Shown here: positions 44,842 through 54,372 of the stretch, in pieces
Position numbering within the stretch: position 1 is the first letter of the stretch
How the letters are laid out: the number at the start of each line of letters is the position of its first letter
Assembly (NCBI RefSeq): GCF_014842925.1
Contig: NZ_JACYXJ010000007.1
Coordinates: forward strand, 434,001 to 498,000
DNA length: 64,000 nt
Direction of reading: 5' to 3'
Origin: Roseibium polysiphoniae
GTDB taxonomy: Bacteria; Pseudomonadota; Alphaproteobacteria; Rhizobiales; Stappiaceae
Program-made: the position numbers and the translations under genes
Notes under the pieces: model-generated
The model's database searches: none
What the model was told of the DNA's origin: nothing
The model's input: only the letters and a program-made list of their open reading frames with translations

Positions 44842-45906
44842 ATGGACCATCCAACATCTGCTTCACGTCATGGGCGGCTCGACAGCCTTCTGAAGCATGG
44901 CGAGAGCAAGCTTCTCGTCATTGTGTTTTCCCAGGTGCGCGTGCCCGCCGGGAAATTCGGACTGGAGCGGCTCTTTGCCAAAACGCGTCACAACTGCCTG
45001 TTTCTGAATGACACCGGTAGCGACTGGTATCTCGGGCTTGAGCACGCCATCGATGCGGCCCTCTCAGCTGCGATGGGAGAAGTCAGTCCGGAGCGGATGA
45101 TCTACTATGGTTCATCCATGGGCGGATATGGGGCGCTACTGACGGGTTTGAGACGTCAAGACGGCGATACTCACGCTTTTGGGCCGGAGCTCCGCCTTGG
45201 CCGGTCCGGCTATCAAAGCACCGCATATGAAATTGATGCGAACGATCAACGACTTGTTGATTTCAAAAGCCTCGCAGAAACGTATTCCCATGAGCTGAAT
45301 TTGTACTTTGGCTGTTTCGATGCCGTGGATGCAGCTGGTGCAATTGCTGCGAACGAGCTGTTGCCAAAGGCGCGCCGCCACCTGCTGCGTTCAACCCACG
45401 CAAACCACGACCATCTCTATTCGCTCAACATCATCCGGCGCCTCATCCGCACCTTCGAACGTGACCCAGCTCGCGAGCTTGCATCCAAACAGTTGAATTG
45501 TGACATCACCGCGAACGACCTTCGCGCTTTTGGAGATCTTGGCGAAGCATTGGCATCGGATGCCGTGGTCGATCCAGCGGACATCACCGAACTTGAGGCG
45601 TTTCAGGCCAATCCAGGCCTTATGCGCCTCGCTGCAGAGACCTACGCTAGGGCCGGCGACCTAGATAAAGCGCTCGAAACGATGGAAAAGGCTGAGGCCC
45701 TGGTCGAGAGCGACCCGGTTCTTCAAGGTCTGCCAAAGCGATGGCGCAAGCAGCTGCCGCTTCAGCGGGTGAACTGGTTTTTCAAAGCCGGGCAGACTGA
45801 AATGGCGCGGCAGCTTCTCACTGAGACACTCGAGCGCTTTCCTGCCGACGAGGCCATGCTGACGCTTGCAAAGCAACTTAGTCTTGGCAGCACGGCAAGC
45901 AAATAA
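44842..45906 (+). CDS. Alpha/beta-hydrolase-like protein with C-terminal TPR-like region
   Basis: A 354-residue protein that I do not recognise as a named family. The N-terminal half (about 1-210) resembles an alpha/beta hydrolase: L-L-V-I-V-F-S strand, then the nucleophile elbow Y-Y-G-S-S-M-G-G-Y-G (Ser92) and a later H-A-N-H-D-H-L that could hold the catalytic histidine. The C-terminal half (about 240-350) is helical with TPR-like repeats (A-R-A-G-D-L-D-K-A-L and F-K-A-G-Q-T-E-M-A-R-Q-L-L). No signal peptide. Similar layouts appear near surface-glycan genes, but the substrate is unknown. Confidence 0.65.
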   Translation: MDHPTSASRHGRLDSLLKHGESKLLVIVFSQVRVPAGKFGLERLFAKTRHNCLFLNDTGSDWYLGLEHAIDAALSAAMGEVSPERMIYYGSSMGGYGALLTGLRRQDGDTHAFGPELRLGRSGYQSTAYEIDANDQRLVDFKSLAETYSHELNLYFGCFDAVDAAGAIAANELLPKARRHLLRSTHANHDHLYSLNIIRRLIRTFERDPARELASKQLNCDITANDLRAFGDLGEALASDAVVDPADITELEAFQANPGLMRLAAETYARAGDLDKALETMEKAEALVESDPVLQGLPKRWRKQLPLQRVNWFFKAGQTEMARQLLTETLERFPADEAMLTLAKQLSLGSTASK

Positions 45907-45913
45907 CCGAGCG

Positions 45914-46432
45914 CTACTGACTTACCGATTGAGTGACGGGAACAATACCACGGCAGAAACGGAAATATTCCGGCGGCCTTTCGCCATCCTGAACCATTAG
46001 GCCCTGCGATCCGCGACGGCGAACAGTCAAAAGACCCAATGCATCACCGCCGGCGACAAGATCACAGTTCATCGCCGCGCGCTGCGCCTCCAGCGCGCCC
46101 TGCTCTGCTCCGTAGACAGTACAGATCCTGTCGGGGGTTTCCATCAGCCCTCTGAAGATGGCAACCGTAGAACCCGGCTGGCTGCGATCAATGGAGCGGA
46201 GATCCGAACAAGCTTCCTGATCGGTCGTCCAGATCCCTTGTGCGAAATCAGCGAAGCGCAGATCCAGCACTTTTCGCTCCAACAGCGGAAACCGCCGCTG
46301 CACAGAAACAACGCGGTCTCCTTTGCCAGCAAAAGCCTGGCCGGCAAGTTCAGAACTGAACGCCAACGCCAGAACACCAGCTGCCAAAACCCATTTCACG
46401 CCAAACTTCTCCCGCGCTGCTGCTGATCCCAA
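45914..46432 (-). CDS. Secreted protein of unknown function
   Basis: A protein of up to 172 residues with an N-terminal signal sequence (V-L-A-A-G-V-L-A-L-A-F then a G-Q-A-F-A-G cleavage region near 36). The mature part has four cysteines (A-C-S-D, I-C-T-V, N-C-D-L, F-C-R-G), probably two disulfides. Internal starts, for example GTG at the K-W-V-L codons, would give a more usual signal peptide. I cannot assign a family. It is convergent with the hydrolase-TPR gene with seven bases between stops. Confidence 0.65.
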   Translation of the reverse strand: MGSAAAREKFGVKWVLAAGVLALAFSSELAGQAFAGKGDRVVSVQRRFPLLERKVLDLRFADFAQGIWTTDQEACSDLRSIDRSQPGSTVAIFRGLMETPDRICTVYGAEQGALEAQRAAMNCDLVAGGDALGLLTVRRRGSQGLMVQDGERPPEYFRFCRGIVPVTQSVSQ

Positions 46433-46619
46433 TTGTCGCTAACCTATGGCCGGAAGGCCTGTCATCGCAACACTAATGCTTTGCCGGTATCGTCAAATCT
46501 GGATTTCCCTTGAACGCCAAGCATGCACCGGAAGGGCTTTAAACGACCATTTCCTTATGAAGACACTCGCATTTGAACCTATCTCATTAAAACTTGGACG
46601 CAAAATTCTTGAAAAACGC

Positions 46620-46634
46620 GAACATATATAGAAC
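46620..46634 (+). promoter_or_regulatory. LexA (SOS) box upstream of mmcB
   Basis: GAAC-ATATATA-GAAC is an exact GAAC-N7-GAAC direct repeat, the LexA box of alphaproteobacteria (inverse complement GTTC-N7-GTTC). It lies 9 bases before the mmcB start, over the expected promoter or transcription start. Confidence 0.9.
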
Positions 46635-46643
46635 TAATCAAGA

Positions 46644-47153
46644 ATGAGCCGCAAGACTACACCTTCGGGCCAGCGTGTGACGCTTGACGACCCGTTAACG
46701 GATGGCCGCCAGTCAGAGACCGCTCTCAAGATCTGGCGTGGCACCGCACGCATGCTCAGGGCGCTGAATTTTGCCTGTCTTCCCGAGATAACCCTTGCGT
46801 CCGGTCGCCGCGCGGACCTGATTGCCCTTGGGCCGAAACACGAACTCTGGATCATCGAGGTCAAATCATCTGTCGCTGACTTTCGCGCCGACACCAAATG
46901 GCCCGACTACCGGGAACACTGCGACCGGCTGTTCTTTGCAACCCACACGGATATGCCCAATGAGATATTCCCAGAGGATGCCGGGCTGATCATCTCTGAC
47001 GGGTATGGCGCTGAAGTCCTGCGCGATGCGCCGGAACACAAGGTTGCAGCAGCCACCCGCAAGGCCGTCATGCTTCGATTTGCCAGACTGGCGGCGCACC
47101 GTCTTCACGATCTTTCCGACCCGGACGGACAGCACCTGTTCCGCGGTCTGTAA
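46644..47153 (+). CDS. mmcB: MmcB-family DNA repair protein
   Basis: A 169-residue protein of the MmcB family. The core is a PD-(D/E)XK nuclease-like pattern: S-G-R-R-A-D-L-I-A-L-G then L-W-I-I-E-V-K-S-S (Asp and Glu-x-Lys), followed by K-W-P-D-Y-R-E-H-C-D-R-L-F-F-A. In Caulobacter the homologue is SOS-induced and helps survive mitomycin C. The LexA box just upstream supports the same control here. Substrate DNA structure is not established from sequence. Confidence 0.93.
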   Translation: MSRKTTPSGQRVTLDDPLTDGRQSETALKIWRGTARMLRALNFACLPEITLASGRRADLIALGPKHELWIIEVKSSVADFRADTKWPDYREHCDRLFFATHTDMPNEIFPEDAGLIISDGYGAEVLRDAPEHKVAAATRKAVMLRFARLAAHRLHDLSDPDGQHLFRGL

Positions 47154-47208
47154 AATCCGGTTGCTTCCTCTTCGCGTAGATCAGCTGGAGCGGAGGAAGC
47201 CGACCACG

Positions 47209-47346
47209 ATGAAAATGCGCAAGAAAGCCGACTTGCCCCAGAAGATTTGCCGGACATGCGGCCGACCCTTCTCCTGGCGCCGAAAGTGGAACCGCGACTG
47301 GGACACAGTCCTTTATTGCTCCCAGCGCTGCCGGAAAATGGCCTAG
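47209..47346 (+). CDS. DUF2256 small zinc-finger-like protein
   Basis: A 45-residue basic protein. It has C-R-T-C-G-R-P-F and Y-C-S-Q-R-C-R, four cysteines in two CxxC/CxxxC pairs that could bind zinc, and an aromatic W-R-R-K-W-N-R-D-W centre, the DUF2256 signature. GGAGGAAG lies about ten bases before ATG. It may be cotranscribed with mmcB (55 bases away). Its stop overlaps the otsA stop by four bases. Function unknown. Confidence 0.88.
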   Translation: MKMRKKADLPQKICRTCGRPFSWRRKWNRDWDTVLYCSQRCRKMA

Positions 47347-48719
47347 GCCTTCATAGAAGCCACATCATTCATGATCGATCTGGACCAGGCAATGGCGTCT
47401 TCCTCGCAAAGGCGGTCGAACATGATCTGCCAGCGATCCCGCCGCTCCTCCAGAGGCATCGTGATAGCAGACTGAAGACCCGCTGCCACCTCTTCGGCGG
47501 AATGCGGATTGACGATCACGGCTTCCTTCATGCCTTCTGCCGCGCCGGCAAATCGGGACAGAACCAACACACCAGGATCCTCTGCCCGTTGCGCCGCGAT
47601 GTATTCCTTTGCGACCAGATTCATACCGTCGCGCAAAGGGGTCACAAGGCCAACGCGGCTGGCCCGGTAAATACCCGCAAGCGCCCGGCGTGGGAAAGAC
47701 TTGGTCAGAAAACGGATCGGCGTCCAGTCGAGGTCAGCAAACCGGCCATTGACATGGCCCGTCATCTCGTCGAGCTCCCTGCGAATATCAATATAGGCAT
47801 CAAGCTCGGCACGTGATGGCGGAGCCACCTGCATGAGCGACACGCGGCCCCGGTTTTCCGGATAATCCTCCAGCAATCGTTCGAAGGCTCGAAAGCGTTC
47901 CGGCAGGCCTTTTGAATAGTCGATGCGGTCAACGCCAATGATTTGTTGGCGGCCGCCCATCAACTTTTCGAGGCGCGACATATTCCGGCGCGCTTCCGGG
48001 GTCATTCCGAACTTCGAGAATGCCTCTGCGTCGATCCCGATGGGGTAGGCACGGACGATGACTTCTCGCCCGCCGGTGGAAATACGGCCATCGCCCAAAT
48101 CGGTCGCATCCAGCTCCTCGATCACGAAACGGCGGAAATTGTCAGCATCCCGCCGGGTCTGGAAACCCACAAGATCATAGGCGAGCATGGCACGGACGAT
48201 GGAGCCGGCGTTCGGAAGGGCTGCAAGGATTTCAGGTGCGGGAAACGGAATATGCAGGAAGAACGCGAGCGGATTGTTCACCTCCATCGCGCGCAGATTC
48301 GCGGCAAACGTCAGGAAGTGATAGTCGTGCACCCAGACGACATCGTCGTCCTGCAACAAGGGCCGGAGGCGGGTCGCAAACCGGTCATTAACGTGCCGAT
48401 ATCCCTGCTCGAAGCGCCGATCGAAGACCGCGAGATCGAGCCGGTAGTGCAAAATCGGCCACAGCGTGCGATTGGCATAGCCAGCATAAAACTCGTCGTA
48501 GTCGGCCTGCGTCAGGTCCATCTGGACCATCTGAACCTTGCGCGTCTTCTGGGTCTTGAGTTGCCCGAAAGAACCCTCTTCGGAGATCTCTCCGGACCAG
48601 CCGAACCATAGGCCTCCGGTCTGGGTCAATGCGTCGACCAGGGCCACTGCCAGCCCGCCAGCCCGTCCCGTATCCTTCAGTGGTCCCACTCGATTCGATA
48701 CGACGACAAGCCGTCCCAT
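47343..48719 (-). CDS. otsA: Trehalose-6-phosphate synthase
   Basis: A 458-residue GT20 enzyme that joins UDP-glucose and glucose-6-phosphate to trehalose-6-phosphate. Motifs include V-V-S-N-R-V near the start, [31 protein letters not shown] and [11 protein letters not shown] use ATG 48719 (M-G-R-L-V-V-V-S); an ATG five codons upstream is possible. It is the last gene of the otsB-GH15-otsA operon. Trehalose serves as an osmolyte and stress protectant. Confidence 0.95.
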   Translation of the reverse strand: MGRLVVVSNRVGPLKDTGRAGGLAVALVDALTQTGGLWFGWSGEISEEGSFGQLKTQKTRKVQMVQMDLTQADYDEFYAGYANRTLWPILHYRLDLAVFDRRFEQGYRHVNDRFATRLRPLLQDDDVVWVHDYHFLTFAANLRAMEVNNPLAFFLHIPFPAPEILAALPNAGSIVRAMLAYDLVGFQTRRDADNFRRFVIEELDATDLGDGRISTGGREVIVRAYPIGIDAEAFSKFGMTPEARRNMSRLEKLMGGRQQIIGVDRIDYSKGLPERFRAFERLLEDYPENRGRVSLMQVAPPSRAELDAYIDIRRELDEMTGHVNGRFADLDWTPIRFLTKSFPRRALAGIYRASRVGLVTPLRDGMNLVAKEYIAAQRAEDPGVLVLSRFAGAAEGMKEAVIVNPHSAEEVAAGLQSAITMPLEERRDRWQIMFDRLCEEDAIAWSRSIMNDVASMKA

Positions 48720-48783
48720 TTGATGCTCTCCCATTTGTGTTTTTGAAGTCTCGAAGCTTCATTTTACGGCCCGCAGTCGAACC

Positions 48784-50592
48784 TTAGATGACTTTCTCCC
48801 ATCCAGCGCTGAGGCGAACAGCCCCGTTGATGATGCCAACCATGGAATAGGTTTGGGGGAAGTTGCCCCAAAGCTCGCCGGTCGACGGCGTGGTGTCTTC
48901 CGACAGCAAGCCGACGTGATTGCGGCAAGACAGCATGGTCTCGTAGATTTCGCGCGCCTCTTCTTTCCGGCCGATCCGCGCAAGGGCGTCGATGTACCAG
49001 AAGGTGCAGATGTTAAACGCGTTTTCAGGCGCTCCAAAGTCATCGGCTGCGTGATAGCGGAACAGATGATTGCCGCGCCGGAGGGTCTCGCCGATCTTGT
49101 CGACCGTCGCGATAAAGCGTGGATCGTTCGGTGGCAAGAAGCCGACCTCCGCCATGAGGAGCAGGCTCGCATCCAGATCGTTGCCTTCGAAGCTTTCGAC
49201 AAAGGCGCCTTTCTGCTCGTTCCAGCCTCTCTGGCAGATGACCGAATGGACCTGTTCGGCCCGCTCACGCCAAAAGGCCGTACGATCCGACAGGCCGAAT
49301 TGATTGGCGATCTTGGCAAGGCGATCACAGGCAGCCCAGCACATCAGCGATGAGGATGTGTGAACCCTTGCCCGGGTCCGCAGCTCCCAGATGCCGGCAT
49401 CAGGCTGATCATGCATGGCAAAGGCGCGTTCGCCAATCTGCTCGAGACGGCGGAAGTCATCCAGCCCCGGCTGATGCAGAAGCCGCTTGTCAAAATAGGC
49501 CTGGGACGCACCAAGAACGATCTGACCGTAAACATCGTGCTGGAAATGCTCATAGGCCTGATTGCCGACCCGAACCGGACCATTGCCTCGATACCCCGGC
49601 AGGTCGACCGTGGTCTCGACAAGCTTTTCTTCCATGCCGATGCCAAACAACGGCTGTACGTGCCCGCCCTGGGTAATCGCCGCGATGTTGTTGAGATATC
49701 GCAGATAGTTCTCCATCGTCTCCATTTCGGAGAGGGAGTTGAGCGCGCGCACCACGAAGAACGCGTCCCGGATCCAGCAATAGCGATAGTCCCAGTTGCG
49801 CTGGGTGCCAGCCGCTTCAGGGATTGATGTTGTGGCCGCTGCGATAATCGCACCGGTTTCCTCATAGGTGCAGAGCTTGAGCGTGATCGCTGCCCGGATC
49901 ACTGCTTCCTGATATTCCAGAGGCAAGCCGAGCCGGCGCGTCCAGTGTTTCCAGTAAGTCTCTGTGTTTTCCTCAAAGTCCCGGCAAATCCGGTCCGGAT
50001 GATCCGTCAGCGACTCGTCCGGTCCAAGGTAGAAGGACATGGGTCCGTCCAGTAGGAACGGGGTCTCGTCGCGGATGTAAGTGACGGATCCATTCGTCGT
50101 CATGCGCAGGGTTGTTCCATTGCCCACCCAGCGAATGTGATTGGAGCCGAACGTCACATCCGGAACGCGTTGACCCCAGGCAAAGCGTGGACGACAGCGA
50201 ACCTTGATGCGCGGATGGCCAGACAGCGGGCGTACGCGCCGGACAATCCCGTTGGGCCGGAACATGCGGCCCTTCGTCGTGAACCGTGGTGCAAAGTCGG
50301 TAATCTCGATGGCGTTGCCCTGACCATCGAAGATCCGCGTCTTCACGATCGCCGTGTTCGGCACATATTCCTGTTCACTGCGCACGGCGCCGTTCAGGTC
50401 GATGTTGAACGCGCCATCGCCCTCGTTGCCCCGTGTTCCCAGAAGGGAATGAAAAACCGGGTCGCCATCAAACCGGGGCAGGCAGCACCAGACGAGCGAG
50501 CCCATCTTGTCTATCAACCCGGCAAAAGAGCAGTTGCCGATCATCGCCAGGTCCAGCGACGGGGACAGTTCAACAGGTGGCGTCCAAACCAT
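48784..50592 (-). CDS. Glycoside hydrolase family 15 protein (trehalase/glucoamylase-like)
   Basis: A 602-residue GH15 enzyme. An N-terminal beta-sandwich (about 1-210) with A-M-I-G-N-C-S-F-A-G-L-I-D precedes an (alpha/alpha)6 barrel. The barrel has R-N-W-D-Y-R-Y-C-W-I-R-D-A, G-I-W-E-L-R (acid region) and L-L-S-E-D-T-T-P-S-T-G-E-L-W-G-N-F-P-Q (base region). GH15 enzymes invert alpha-glucosidic bonds. Because it lies between otsB and otsA, trehalose or a related glucan is the likely substrate, and a few GH15 proteins are true trehalases. It starts three bases after the otsB stop. Confidence 0.9.
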   Translation of the reverse strand: MVWTPPVELSPSLDLAMIGNCSFAGLIDKMGSLVWCCLPRFDGDPVFHSLLGTRGNEGDGAFNIDLNGAVRSEQEYVPNTAIVKTRIFDGQGNAIEITDFAPRFTTKGRMFRPNGIVRRVRPLSGHPRIKVRCRPRFAWGQRVPDVTFGSNHIRWVGNGTTLRMTTNGSVTYIRDETPFLLDGPMSFYLGPDESLTDHPDRICRDFEENTETYWKHWTRRLGLPLEYQEAVIRAAITLKLCTYEETGAIIAAATTSIPEAAGTQRNWDYRYCWIRDAFFVVRALNSLSEMETMENYLRYLNNIAAITQGGHVQPLFGIGMEEKLVETTVDLPGYRGNGPVRVGNQAYEHFQHDVYGQIVLGASQAYFDKRLLHQPGLDDFRRLEQIGERAFAMHDQPDAGIWELRTRARVHTSSSLMCWAACDRLAKIANQFGLSDRTAFWRERAEQVHSVICQRGWNEQKGAFVESFEGNDLDASLLLMAEVGFLPPNDPRFIATVDKIGETLRRGNHLFRYHAADDFGAPENAFNICTFWYIDALARIGRKEEAREIYETMLSCRNHVGLLSEDTTPSTGELWGNFPQTYSMVGIINGAVRLSAGWEKVI

Positions 50593-50595
50593 GCT

Positions 50596-51333
50596 TCAGG
50601 TCTCCGATACAGTCGTCCTACCGGCCAGCCAGTCATGCACGGCGGCCACATCCTTCAAGCGGTGCAATGCGCCGGTGTTGCCGGCGCCCACCTTGATTCC
50701 AAAACCGCCAGCATCCTGAGCTGCGGCTATTCCGTCCTCATCGGTCACATCATCGCCGATAAAGACCGGACGCCGCCCTTTAAAGGGCGGCTGTTCGAGG
50801 AAAGCGCGAACCGCATAGCCCTTGTCGCTGGAAAACGGCTTGGCCTCGACCACCATCTTGCCATGGACAAGATGAAGTGCCGGCAGGCCCTTCAAAGCCT
50901 CTTTCATCAGGGCGACAACTTCAGCCTCCAGCTCAGGCGCGGCGCGGTAATGCATTGCGATGGCCGGGCCCTTGTCTTCAAGCGTTGCTCCTCGCTTCAA
51001 AAGATCGGCGTTTTTCAGCAGGCCTTTCAACGCACGAATGTCAGGGCTTGGCTCATCGCGCAGGACATCCCGGTCGGCAGCCATGCGGTGCTCAAGGCCA
51101 TGAAGACCCGCAGCCGGCAAGTGAAGCGGCGCGAGGAAATCATCAATTTGCGCTATTGGACGGCCAGAAATGACCGCAACAGCTCCTTCGAGTCTGGTCT
51201 GAAGTTGCTGCAGGGAAGACACGACTTCGCCGGCGACCTGAACTTCTTCAGGGCGCGGAGCCAACTCGGTTAGCGTTCCGTCGAAATCGAGAAAAAGAGC
51301 CATGTCCGGCTCAAGCTGCGGCGCATCGTTCAT
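50596..51333 (-). CDS. otsB: Trehalose-6-phosphate phosphatase
   Basis: A 245-residue HAD phosphatase that converts trehalose-6-phosphate to trehalose. The catalytic motif F-L-D-F-D-G-T-L-T-E-L-A lies near residue 15, with I-S-G-R-P-I-A-Q-I-D (motif 2), and F-I-G-D-D-V-T-D-E-D-G (late acidic motif). It is the first gene of the operon, followed at three bases by the GH15 gene and then otsA. Confidence 0.94.
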   Translation of the reverse strand: MNDAPQLEPDMALFLDFDGTLTELAPRPEEVQVAGEVVSSLQQLQTRLEGAVAVISGRPIAQIDDFLAPLHLPAAGLHGLEHRMAADRDVLRDEPSPDIRALKGLLKNADLLKRGATLEDKGPAIAMHYRAAPELEAEVVALMKEALKGLPALHLVHGKMVVEAKPFSSDKGYAVRAFLEQPPFKGRRPVFIGDDVTDEDGIAAAQDAGGFGIKVGAGNTGALHRLKDVAAVHDWLAGRTTVSET

Positions 51334-51423
51334 GCCACATTCTTAGGTCTTGCCGAGGATGGATGAAAGACGACGCAGCGAAATTAATGGCCAGCAAGGG
51401 CACAAAATAACAGCAGAGTGTTT

Positions 51424-51449
51424 GCCGCGCGCCAGGATCGGCGCGCGGC
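51424..51449 (-). other. Perfect GC hairpin between otsB and xylA
   Basis: GCCGCGCGCC and GGCGCGCGGC form a perfect 10-base-pair stem with a 6-base loop, eight bases beyond the xylA stop (minus strand). No U-run follows on the minus strand; on the plus strand TTTT follows after a gap. It may protect the xylA 3' end or terminate inefficiently. Confidence 0.65.
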
Positions 51450-51457
51450 GGCCTGTT

Positions 51458-52768
51458 TTAGACGTAGCGGTTGACCACGTTTTCCAGATATTCCTGACGT
51501 CCGGAGACCGGCTGCGGGTTGATTTCCTCCTTGAGGACGCGCTGCTCGATATCCTCGAGTGAGGATGTCGTCAGCATCGCCTTGGCCTCCTCGCTCTGCC
51601 AGCCAGCATAACGATCCTTGACGAAATCCGTCAGGACGCCATCCTCAAGCATGCGCCCGGCGGCCTTGAGACCACGAGCGCAGCAGTCCATTCCACCAAT
51701 GTGGGCAATGAGAAGGTCCTGAGGATCCAGGGACTGGCGCCGCAGCTTGGCGTCGAAATTCGTTCCGCCAGAGATGAAGCCACCGCCCTTCAGGATCTCG
51801 TAATAGGCGAGCGCCATTTCCGGAACATTGTTGGGGAACTGATCCGTATCCCAACCGGATTGATAGTCGTTCCGGTTCATGTCGATGGACCCGAAGATTC
51901 CAAGAGCATTTGCCATCGCCAGCTCATGCTCGAAGGAATGGCCTGCCAGGATCGCGTGTCCCTGCTCGATATTGACCTTCACTTCGTTCTCGAGACCATG
52001 GCGCCTCAAAAATCCGTAGACCGTTGCGACATCATAATCGTACTGGTGCTTGGTCGGCTCCTGAGGCTTCGGCTCGATCAGGATCGCGCCCTTGAAACCG
52101 ATCTTGTGCTTGTAATCGACCACCATGTTCAGCATGCGGCCGAGCTGCTGATCTTCCTGCTTCAGATCAGTGTTCAAAAGGGTCTCATAGCCTTCACGAC
52201 CACCCCAAAGAACATAGTTCTCGCCGCCCAGCTTGAGGGTGGCATCCATGCAGGTTTTCACCGTCGCTGCGGAGAAGGCGAAGACATCGGGATCAGGATT
52301 GGTCGCAGCGCCCGACATGAAGCGGCTGTTCGAGAATAGATTCGCCGTGCCCCAGAGAAGCTTCAGGCCGGTCGCAGCCTGCTTTTCTTCAAAGTAGTCG
52401 ACGATTTCGTTCAAGTTACGGGTGTTTTCGGCAAAACTCGCGCCTTCCGGACGGACATCCGCGTCATGAAAACAGTAGTAGGGAACGCCAAGCGCGGTGA
52501 ACATTTCGAAGGCGACGTCCGCCTTCAGCTTGGCAAGCTCCATGCTGTCTGCCGGGAACCATGGGCGTTCGAAGGTCTGACCTCCGAACGGATCCCCGCC
52601 GGGCCAGGCGAAATTGTGCCAATAGCAAACCGCAAAACGCATGTGATCTTCCATGCGTTTTCCCATGAAGACCTCATCCGGGTCGTAGAAGCGAAAAGCC
52701 AGCGGATTGGTGCTGTCGGGCCCTTCAAACGGGATTTTGGTGATGTCGCCGAAAAATCCGGTGGTCAT
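51458..52768 (-). CDS. xylA: Xylose isomerase
   Basis: A 436-residue TIM-barrel enzyme that converts D-xylose to D-xylulose with two divalent metals. Evidence: [13 protein letters not shown] (catalytic His-Asp), [21 protein letters not shown] (metal Glu and Lys), and [14 protein letters not shown]. Length fits the class II isomerase of Proteobacteria. It lies 11 bases after xylB and is probably cotranscribed. Confidence 0.97.
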   Translation of the reverse strand: MTTGFFGDITKIPFEGPDSTNPLAFRFYDPDEVFMGKRMEDHMRFAVCYWHNFAWPGGDPFGGQTFERPWFPADSMELAKLKADVAFEMFTALGVPYYCFHDADVRPEGASFAENTRNLNEIVDYFEEKQAATGLKLLWGTANLFSNSRFMSGAATNPDPDVFAFSAATVKTCMDATLKLGGENYVLWGGREGYETLLNTDLKQEDQQLGRMLNMVVDYKHKIGFKGAILIEPKPQEPTKHQYDYDVATVYGFLRRHGLENEVKVNIEQGHAILAGHSFEHELAMANALGIFGSIDMNRNDYQSGWDTDQFPNNVPEMALAYYEILKGGGFISGGTNFDAKLRRQSLDPQDLLIAHIGGMDCCARGLKAAGRMLEDGVLTDFVKDRYAGWQSEEAKAMLTTSSLEDIEQRVLKEEINPQPVSGRQEYLENVVNRYV

Positions 52769-52779
52769 GAGCGTTCTCC

Positions 52780-54231
52780 TTAAAATCCGGCCTGCTTGAG
52801 GGCCGGGTACAATTTGCGCCAGCGGGAATAGGCTTCCGAATAGGCGCTTGTCAGTTCAGGGCGGGGCTCGATGCTGGTCCGCATCGGCGGAGGTGTGAAA
52901 ATGCCCTCGGTGGTGCCTGCTGCGGCTGCCTGACCCAGGCGTGCGGCTCCCAAAGAGGCGCCGAAATCTCCATCGGCGGGGACATCCACCACCACATCAA
53001 GAAGGCTTGCGATGATCTCGAGCCAGGCTTTGGAGCGCGAGCCACCACCGACCGCGGTTACCCGTTCAACCGATGTCCCCGCCACGGCGAGGGCCTCCAT
53101 GCAGTCCTTCAACGCGAATGCGACGCCGTCGAGGACCGCGTGGGTCAGTTCGCGGTTGTCGGTTTCGTGCGAGATGCCGTAGAAACCCGCGCGGATCGAA
53201 ACATCGTTGTGCGGGGTGCGTTCGCCGCCCAAATACGGGAGGAACTGAACGTCTGAGGGACGCGAGATAACACCCACTCCTTCCGTCAGATCTGACGGCT
53301 TCGCACCCAAAGTCCCTGCCAGCCAGTTAAGGCTGTCGGTCGCCGAAAGGATCACACCCATCTGATGCCAGGTATCAGGCACGGCATGGCAGAACGCATG
53401 GACCGCACTTTCAACATTGGGCGAAAAGCGATCGTTGGTCACAAACAGCACCCCGGACGTGCCCAGCGATACAAAGGCAGATCCAGGGGTCGTCGCGCCG
53501 ACGCCGCAAGCCGATGCCGCATTGTCACCGCCGCCACCGGCGACAACTGGCGCAGACGCCATGCCCCACCGCCTGCAGAGTTCCGGGCGAAGCTGACCGG
53601 AACTCTCGGCGCCCTCGACCAGTCTGGGCATGTGATCGCGTGTCAGTCCGGTTGCCGCCAGCAGGTCATCGGACCAATCGCGACGGGCCACATCGAGCCA
53701 GAGCGTCCCGGCGCTGTCAGACATGTCGCCAACGTGCTCGCCTGTCAGCTTGAGACGGACATAATCCTTCGGCAAGAGCACCTTGGCGGTCTTGTCGAAG
53801 ATCTCCGGTTCATTTTCGCGAACCCACTGAAGCTTGGGAGCAGTGAAACCGGGCATGACGCGGTTTCCGCCAAGAGACAGGAACTTGGGTTCAGCCGCTT
53901 CAAGCTCGGCACATTGCTTGGCAGAGCGACCGTCGTTCCACAGAATGCAGGGGCGAAGCGGCTTGTCGCCCGCGCCCAGAAGGGTCGCACCGTGCATGTG
54001 CCCGGACAGGCCAATGCCCTTTACAGCGGCCATTTCACCAGCAGCTGTCCGGGCAAGCTCATCCATCGCCGTTTCGCAGGCCGTCCACCAGCTGTCCGGA
54101 TCCTGTTCAGACCATGACGGATGTGGCCGCTGCACAGTCAGATCTGACGTCGCCGATGCGACCAGCTTCTGGTTTTCATCGAGCAAGATGGCCTTGACCG
54201 AACTTGTCCCGATGTCGAGACCGATAAACAT
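52780..54231 (-). CDS. xylB: Xylulokinase
   Basis: A 483-residue FGGY sugar kinase that makes D-xylulose-5-phosphate for the pentose phosphate pathway. The ATP-phosphate loop [13 protein letters not shown] starts the protein, G-L-S-G-H-M-H-G-A and the [11 protein letters not shown] element (domain closure) follow, and [10 protein letters not shown] is the second ATP motif. XylB type is supported by the tight coupling with xylA. Confidence 0.95.
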   Translation of the reverse strand: MFIGLDIGTSSVKAILLDENQKLVASATSDLTVQRPHPSWSEQDPDSWWTACETAMDELARTAAGEMAAVKGIGLSGHMHGATLLGAGDKPLRPCILWNDGRSAKQCAELEAAEPKFLSLGGNRVMPGFTAPKLQWVRENEPEIFDKTAKVLLPKDYVRLKLTGEHVGDMSDSAGTLWLDVARRDWSDDLLAATGLTRDHMPRLVEGAESSGQLRPELCRRWGMASAPVVAGGGGDNAASACGVGATTPGSAFVSLGTSGVLFVTNDRFSPNVESAVHAFCHAVPDTWHQMGVILSATDSLNWLAGTLGAKPSDLTEGVGVISRPSDVQFLPYLGGERTPHNDVSIRAGFYGISHETDNRELTHAVLDGVAFALKDCMEALAVAGTSVERVTAVGGGSRSKAWLEIIASLLDVVVDVPADGDFGASLGAARLGQAAAAGTTEGIFTPPPMRTSIEPRPELTSAYSEAYSRWRKLYPALKQAGF

Positions 54232-54261
54232 GAGGTACGCCCCTCAAATAGATTCGAAAGA

Positions 54262-54291
54262 AAGTGCCGAAAGGTTGCCCTATCGGCACTT
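54262..54291 (-). other. Stem-loop upstream of xylB
   Basis: AAGTGCCGA and TCGGCACTT form a perfect 9-base-pair stem with a 12-base loop, 30 bases before the xylB start. On the minus strand it is followed by TTCTTTCG, so it may be a leaky terminator that lets some transport-operon transcripts read into xylB-xylA. Confidence 0.6.
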
Positions 54292-54338
54292 GCGGTTCTT
54301 CAGCCACTCTCAGGAACAAGTCAAGAGAGGGTGAAAAC

Positions 54339-54362
54339 GACCGCCCGGAAAGCCAGGCGGTC
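54339..54362 (-). terminator. Terminator of the xylF-xylH-xylG transcript
   Basis: GACCGCC and GGCGGTC form a 7-base-pair stem just after the xylG-like stop (54373). On the minus strand it is followed by GTTTTC. The T run is short, so partial read-through to xylB-xylA is likely. Confidence 0.7.
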
Positions 54363-54372
54363 ATGATTTTCG

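Noticed and set aside
50137..51273. 378-residue plus-strand frame
   Set aside because: It is antisense to the GH15 and otsB genes, which have diagnostic motifs.
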